A DNA stretch of 24,915 nucleotides, taken from assembly GCA_034436375.1 (NCBI GenBank), contig DAOTVS010000228.1, positions 1 through 24,915 of the forward strand, given 5' to 3'. The DNA comes from DAOTVS01 sp034436375. Its GTDB lineage: Bacteria > Chloroflexota > Anaerolineae > SpSt-313. This document shows, piece by piece, positions 22,178-24,915 of the stretch. The position numbers and the translations under genes were made by a program. The first letter of the stretch is position 1, and the number at the start of each line of letters is the position of its first letter. The notes beneath the pieces were generated by a model that saw nothing but the letters and a program-made list of their open reading frames with translations, searched no databases and had not been told where the DNA came from.

Positions 22178-22277
22178 GCTGCATCTCCTTTACCAGAACG
22201 GAGGGTAGGGAAAACACAGGATCTTGCATAGATTCTACATCGCGCCCGGGTGGCCGTCAACCAGTGCAGGCTGCGCC

Positions 22278-23501
22278 TCACTCGGCCACGGAGGTCTCGC
22301 AGATAGCCGGTTGCCGCTCGGAGGGGGCGCCAGCCTTGCGCTGCGCGGTGAGGCGTGTGAGGGCCGTAAGCGCTGCCACCATGAGCACGCACATGCTGAT
22401 GAGCGTGCCAAAGCCCGGCTGGATGCCCAGGGCGTCGCCAGCCACCCCAACCATCCAGGGTCCCACCATGCCGCCAATGCCCGCAAAGGTAAAGAGCAGC
22501 CCCAGCAGCGTGCCCACATTCTCCTGATGCCGGCCCGAAACGGCCGCTGTAGTGGTAGGAAAGATGACAGAGAAAAAGAGGCCCGTCAGCGGCACCAGGG
22601 GCGCCAGGGCCGGAGGCCCGAACACGCCCAGGGTCAGGCAGAGGATGGATGCGCTGGCGGCCAGCAGCATGATGCGAAAGTAGCCTGCACGCTCTACCAC
22701 GAAACTGCCCAACAGGCGCCCCAGCATGATCAAGCCAAAGTAGAGGGAGAGGTAGAGCGAGCTGGCGATCACGGATTGCCCTTTGGCCTTTTGCAGGAAC
22801 TCGACGATCCACGAGCCAATGCCGATCTCGGCGGCGCAGTAGGCGCCGATGAGCAGGTAGAAACAGGCCATTTCGCTGCTGACAGCGCTGCGCCACACCT
22901 TCTGCAGCCCGCCATTCGCGCGCGGCGCCTGGCGCTGGTGCGGGTAGCGGAGGAACAGAAAATAGGCCGGCAGCAGGACCACGGGGATCAACGCCAACCG
23001 GTACACCAGCCGCCAGGAGGCCCCGTCGGCCAGCATCTGCCCGGCATAGAAGGGCGCGACCATGGAGCCCAAGCCGTGGAATACGGCCAGCAGGTTCAGA
23101 AAGCGGCCCCTGTCAGCGCCGTGAAGCTCAACGATCATGGCGTTGCCGCCCAGCTCGATGGAGCCGATGCCCACGCCCAGCACCAGCATGGCGGCCATCA
23201 GGAGCCAGAACGAGCTGAACGTGCTGTAGCCGGCGATGCCGATAAGAAGCGCGGCGCCGGCGACAAAGATAACGGCCTTTTTGCCGGCCAGGTCGGCCAG
23301 GATGCCGGTCAGCAGGGTGGCGATCAGAAACCCGATGTAGGCCCCCAGGAGGATCGTGCCCCCCTGGGAATAGCTCAAGTGCAGGTCGCTCAACAGAGCC
23401 GGAATGGTGGCACCCTTCATATTGTCGGCAAAGCCAAAGATGAAAAAGGCATAAAAGGCGCCGATGGTCAGCCGCCAGAGGGTGCGCTTGGTCTTGGGCA
23501 T
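22278..23501 (-). CDS. Major facilitator superfamily transporter, FucP-like
   Basis: This 407-residue protein has about 12 hydrophobic segments. The MFS motif A between helices 2 and 3 reads GILADLAGKKAVI (about 61-73). The central loop is about residues 180-220 (LRYPHQRQAPRANGG). The opening FYAFFIFGFADNMKGATIPALL resembles sugar/proton symporters of the fucose-permease group, so sugar uptake or efflux is plausible but unproven. The start ATG 23501 lacks a clear ribosome-binding site. A -10-like TATAAT on the minus strand (23569-23564) lies 62 bp upstream and would give a roughly 55-nt leader containing a GCCCC/GGGGC hairpin. It is followed 100 bp downstream by the sugar-binding protein. Confidence 0.85.
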   Translation of the reverse strand: MPKTKRTLWRLTIGAFYAFFIFGFADNMKGATIPALLSDLHLSYSQGGTILLGAYIGFLIATLLTGILADLAGKKAVIFVAGAALLIGIAGYSTFSSFWLLMAAMLVLGVGIGSIELGGNAMIVELHGADRGRFLNLLAVFHGLGSMVAPFYAGQMLADGASWRLVYRLALIPVVLLPAYFLFLRYPHQRQAPRANGGLQKVWRSAVSSEMACFYLLIGAYCAAEIGIGSWIVEFLQKAKGQSVIASSLYLSLYFGLIMLGRLLGSFVVERAGYFRIMLLAASASILCLTLGVFGPPALAPLVPLTGLFFSVIFPTTTAAVSGRHQENVGTLLGLLFTFAGIGGMVGPWMVGVAGDALGIQPGFGTLISMCVLMVAALTALTRLTAQRKAGAPSERQPAICETSVAE

Positions 23502-23563
23502 ATGTCGTGCCTGCTTTCGTCGATGATGGCCCCGGCAACTGGGGCAGGATAGTGATGCACTGT

Positions 23564-23569
23564 ATTATA
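23564..23569 (-). promoter_or_regulatory. -10 element for the MFS gene
   Basis: A perfect TATAAT on the minus strand sits about 62 bp before ATG 23501. No good -35 is present at 16-18 bp, so this is a partial promoter that may need an activator. Confidence 0.35.
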
Positions 23570-23601
23570 CTCTCACCCGGCGGAGGAGAGGAACCCTGGC
23601 C

Positions 23602-24693
23602 TTACGACGACCTCTCCTTCCGCAGTTGGGCGCGCAGCCGGTCAATGGCTACTTTTTCGCCCGTGCTCTCATCGAGATAGTACCAGTGCTCCCAGCCGTT
23701 GCAGGGGGCCCCGCGCAGGGCGCGACCGACCTGGTGGATCGAGCCGACCACGTCGCCGGCGCGCAGGTGCCCATCGGCGAGCACGGTGGCCGTGATGTCG
23801 GCCCGGCCGTCGTAATAGAGCACGGCGCCCGGCTGCAACAGGCCCTGTTCCAGCAGGGCGCCGAAGGGGATGCGTGGCTCATCGCGCTTGCCGGGGAAGG
23901 TGAGCGCCTCTGCGGGAGTGAGCTCAGGCTGCACCCGGGCGATGCGCTCGCGGGCAATGCGGATATACTCCTCATCGCGCTCGATGCCGATCCAATGGCG
24001 GTGCAGCCGGCGCGCCACGGCGCCGGTGGTGCCGCTGCCGAAAAAGGGATCCAGAACAGTGTCACCCGGGTTGGAGCTGGAAAGAAGGACGCGATAGAGC
24101 AGGGCCTCTGGCTTTTGCGTGGAGTGAGCCTTGGCGCCACCCACCCGGATGCGCTCGCGGCCCGTGCACAGGGGAAGGTACCAGTCGCTGCGCATCTGCA
24201 CATCATCGTTCAGCGCCTTCATGGCCTGATAGTTAAAGGTGTAGCGACGTCCGCGCTCCTTCTGTGCCCAGATCAGGGTCTCATGGGCATTCGTGAAGCG
24301 GACACCGTGGAAATTGGGCATGGGATTGGTTTTGATCCACACGATAGAGTTCAGGATCCAATAGCCCAGGTCCATCAGGATGGCGCCCACGCGGAAAATG
24401 TTATGGTAACTTCCGATGACCCAGAGGGTGCCCGTATCCTTGAGCACACGCCGGCAGGCCAGGAGCCAGGCGCGTGTAAAGCGGTCATAGGCAGCCAGGT
24501 CCTCGAAACGGTCCCAGGAGTCATCGACGGCGTCGACCCGGCTCATATCGGGTCGCCACAGTTCCTGTTGCAGTTGCAGGTTGTAGGGGGGGTCAGCGAA
24601 GATCAGGTCAATGGAGCGCTCGGGCAGCGACTCCAGCACCTGTACGCAGTCGCCCTGGATGATCTCATCGCGGGGTAGCTCGGGTGTGCCCAT
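23602..24693 (-). CDS. CcrM-like solitary DNA adenine methyltransferase (predicted GANTC)
   Basis: This 363-residue methyltransferase of the beta class (catalytic motif before the AdoMet motif) has motif IV DPPYNLQLQ (34-42) near the N-terminus and motif I LDPFFGSGTTG about residues 215-225. The segments DAVDDSWDRF, IGSYHNIFRVG and KTNPMPNFHGVRFTNAHETLIWA match the CcrM / M.HinfI group strongly. That group methylates adenine in GANTC. The last 80 residues (from about 283) form the CcrM-type C-terminal domain with WEHWYYLDESTGEKV. No restriction endonuclease is next to it, so it is a solitary methylase with a likely regulatory or replication-timing role. Start ATG 24693 has GGAGGAG about 9 bp upstream. 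Specificity is inferred from family similarity. Confidence 0.9.
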   Translation of the reverse strand: MGTPELPRDEIIQGDCVQVLESLPERSIDLIFADPPYNLQLQQELWRPDMSRVDAVDDSWDRFEDLAAYDRFTRAWLLACRRVLKDTGTLWVIGSYHNIFRVGAILMDLGYWILNSIVWIKTNPMPNFHGVRFTNAHETLIWAQKERGRRYTFNYQAMKALNDDVQMRSDWYLPLCTGRERIRVGGAKAHSTQKPEALLYRVLLSSSNPGDTVLDPFFGSGTTGAVARRLHRHWIGIERDEEYIRIARERIARVQPELTPAEALTFPGKRDEPRIPFGALLEQGLLQPGAVLYYDGRADITATVLADGHLRAGDVVGSIHQVGRALRGAPCNGWEHWYYLDESTGEKVAIDRLRAQLRKERSS

Positions 24694-24859
24694 GCGGGGT
24701 CACTCTCCTCCTGGCTGAGATACGGTAGCTTGTGATTTTACTCCTCTTCCCCGCCCGGCGCCACTGCCGATATGTAGCCGGGTATGTCCCAAAGTTATCG
24801 GTGACCGGCTTTCTTGCTGCGCACTACCCAGGTACGGACCTTAATAGGGGGAAGTGGAT

Positions 24860-24915
24860 GGTCTGGATGGCGCTGCAGGCCGCTCCGCGGAGCGGCCTGC
24901 AGCGCCATCCAGACC
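24860..24915. repeat. Perfect 56-bp palindrome ending exactly at the window edge
   Basis: Bases 24860-24887 and 24888-24915 are exact reverse complements, with no loop and no mismatch, centred on CCGCGG. The palindrome ends on the last base. A sequence ending in this way is typical of a contig that folds back on its reverse strand in assembly, and 56 bp is one more than a common assembly k-mer of 55. A genuine cruciform or hairpin end cannot be excluded. Confidence 0.9.

Noticed and set aside
22224..23552. 442-codon plus-strand frame opposite the MFS gene
   Set aside because: Gln/Gly/His-rich shadow of a 12-helix transporter; no signals for translation.

Overview
The window is GC-rich DNA carrying dense bacterial genes. 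It looks like a contig or contig end from an uncultivated bacterium, most plausibly a Chloroflexota (Anaerolineae-like) lineage. That is an inference from gene style only: Tat-type lipoprotein sugar-binding proteins with Ala/Pro/Thr linkers, a Pro-Thr repeat lipoprotein, a hybrid histidine kinase paired with an HTH/ATPase/receiver protein, a two-gene Ku + LigD-Pol NHEJ cassette, and short phased intergenic repeats. There is no rRNA or tRNA gene to settle the taxonomy.

Layout. 1-232: C-terminal tail of a membrane protein, probably an ECF transporter S component. 288-1241 (-): a short-form 6-phosphogluconate dehydrogenase paralogue whose catalytic Lys reads Gln. 1480-3961 (+): a putative small ORF, a DUF1537 four-carbon acid-sugar kinase and a PdxA2-like dehydrogenase, probably a tetronate catabolic operon behind a TTGACA promoter and a cluster of GTAC sites. 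3962-4308: a gene-free stretch with a 39-bp inverted repeat and a strong promoter. 4309-5601 (+): a C39-like papain-fold lipoprotein with TPRs, convergent (1 nt apart) with a 996-residue FtsX/MacB-type permease (5603-8593, -). 8824-11091 (+): a membrane hybrid histidine kinase that overlaps tail-to-tail by 65 bp with an unusual HTH-ATPase-receiver regulator (11027-12331, -) whose promoter implies leaderless translation.

12680-17432 (+): a carbohydrate ABC importer (binding protein and two permeases, no ATPase) followed by a uroporphyrinogen-decarboxylase-like protein; a strong hairpin lies after the binding protein and an inverted array of decamer repeats after the second permease. 17440-24693 is all minus strand. 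Read in genome order it holds a frame-disrupted membrane-anchored gene, LigD-Pol and Ku (4-bp overlap), an MBL-fold hydrolase, an orphan sugar-binding lipoprotein, an MFS transporter and a CcrM-like (GANTC-type) DNA methyltransferase. The window ends exactly in a perfect 56-bp palindrome.

Functionally the window combines sugar and sugar-acid uptake and catabolism, a two-component signalling pair, NHEJ repair and DNA methylation. I see no CRISPR array, phage module or intact insertion sequence. The most unusual points are the Lys-to-Gln 6PGDH, the dispersed decamer repeat that supplies the end of the LigD-Pol gene, the HTH-ATPase-receiver protein with its antiparallel kinase partner, and the long inverted repeat at 4057-4155.
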